Of a DNA stretch of 22,323 nt, positions 22,187 through 22,323 are shown in pieces. The stretch comes from a virus, in the IMG/VR virus record IMGVR_UViG_3300020183_000504, positions 1-22,323 of that record. One strand, written 5' to 3'. The translations under genes were made by a program, and so were the position numbers. Position 1 is the first letter of the stretch; each line of letters begins with the position of its first letter. The notes below the pieces were generated by a model. That model was not told where the DNA came from, searched no databases, and was given only the letters and a program-made list of their open reading frames with translations.

Positions 22187-22323
22187 TCACTTATCCACGA
22201 AAACGCTGTCCTTGCCGACGACATCAGCAAGACGGTAGCCAAGCAGGCGGATGACGTTCATCGAGTCCTCCTTGGGTCTCTCGATGATGAGAACGGGCTT
22301 GTGGCGCTTGAGGGTCTCCAATG
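22187..22323 (-). CDS. FkbM-family methyltransferase, C-terminal fragment (5' end outside window)
   Basis: An open frame enters from the right edge and ends at TGA 22189-22187, giving 45 visible residues. They contain the segments LKRHKPVLIIE, then VIRLLGYRLADVVGKDSVFV. This pattern, a hydrophobic strand ending in IE, then a helix, then LLGY and a closing D-x-x-F strand, is what I know from the C-terminus of FkbM-type SAM-dependent O-methyltransferases. Those enzymes usually act on sugars or other small hydroxylated groups. The SAM-binding part lies outside the window, so activity cannot be judged. The stop lies one base before the ATG of the glycosyltransferase gene, so the two are probably co-translated and may work on the same glycan. 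The family call rests on a short tail and could be wrong. That it is a gene end is more secure than its family. Confidence 0.55.
   Translation of the reverse strand, partial: LETLKRHKPVLIIERPKEDSMNVIRLLGYRLADVVGKDSVFVDK

Noticed and set aside
22186-22242. Longer N-terminus for the glycosyltransferase-like protein (19 more residues)
   Set aside because: It would overlap the methyltransferase frame, which runs to 22187, and the internal ATG at 22185 starts the typical first strand of a GT-A fold.
1-22323. tRNA genes, CRISPR arrays, insertion sequences, integrase or att sites
   Set aside because: I looked for tRNA-like T-loop motifs, regularly spaced repeats and transposase or integrase motifs and saw none. 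The repeats found are in-frame coding duplications.

Overview
The window is a gapless stretch of a tailed double-stranded DNA phage (or prophage) genome. All convincing genes lie on the minus strand, so transcription runs from high to low coordinates. It carries the virion structure and assembly module of what I infer to be a short-tailed (podovirus-like) phage. The evidence is a portal of about 708 aa with a Gln-rich C-terminal helix, like the P22 portal class, three consecutive Ala/Gly-rich ejection-type internal proteins, and no tape-measure, sheath or tail-tube gene. The DNA is GC-rich. Small families seen here (DUF6321, DUF5872, DUF6496) and the LamG-like and fibre modules recall environmental and aquatic phages. 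The host cannot be named from this window.

Layout in transcription order: (1) 22323-20221, the C-terminus of an FkbM-type methyltransferase, then a 654-aa fusion of a GT-A-like glycosyltransferase with a DUF115/MptE-like domain. (2) 20221-17235, the portal, then four small genes: DUF6321, a DUF5872-like protein split across two overlapping frames, and a 68-aa unknown. (3) 17217-15961, a 418-aa virion-associated protein with a duplicated GDTE...NPRTGLREYY module. (4) 15950-15785, a 12-codon polybasic ORF with a textbook Shine-Dalgarno sequence, then the longest non-coding gap of the window. That gap holds two hairpins, one of which locks the groES ribosome-binding site in a perfect 11-bp stem. 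(5) 15784-12562, co-chaperonin GroES, scaffold-like protein, a 159-aa unknown, a decoration-like protein, the major capsid protein, and a UUCG-loop terminator. (6) 12448-8888, a protein built of three tandem beta-rich domains, two small proteins, a fibre-like protein and a head-tail adaptor or tubular-A-like protein. (7) 8888-1343, a large tail hub or stabilisation-like protein and three ejection-type proteins. (8) 1334-1, DUF6496, a 61-aa basic protein, a second fibre-like protein, and the start of a LamG-like adhesin that runs off the left edge.

The genes form one co-oriented, translationally coupled cassette, with many ATGA, TGATG and GTGA junctions. The co-chaperonin, scaffold and capsid genes sit together, which fits a dedicated capsid-folding role. 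The terminator directly after the capsid gene would favour capsid expression over the tail genes downstream. The glycosyltransferase and methyltransferase genes next to the portal suggest glycan or surface modification coupled to virion genes. The most notable points are the structured groES leader, the split DUF5872 gene at an A-tract, the in-frame 32-bp duplication, the triplicated domain protein, and the sharp composition break inside the left-edge adhesin.
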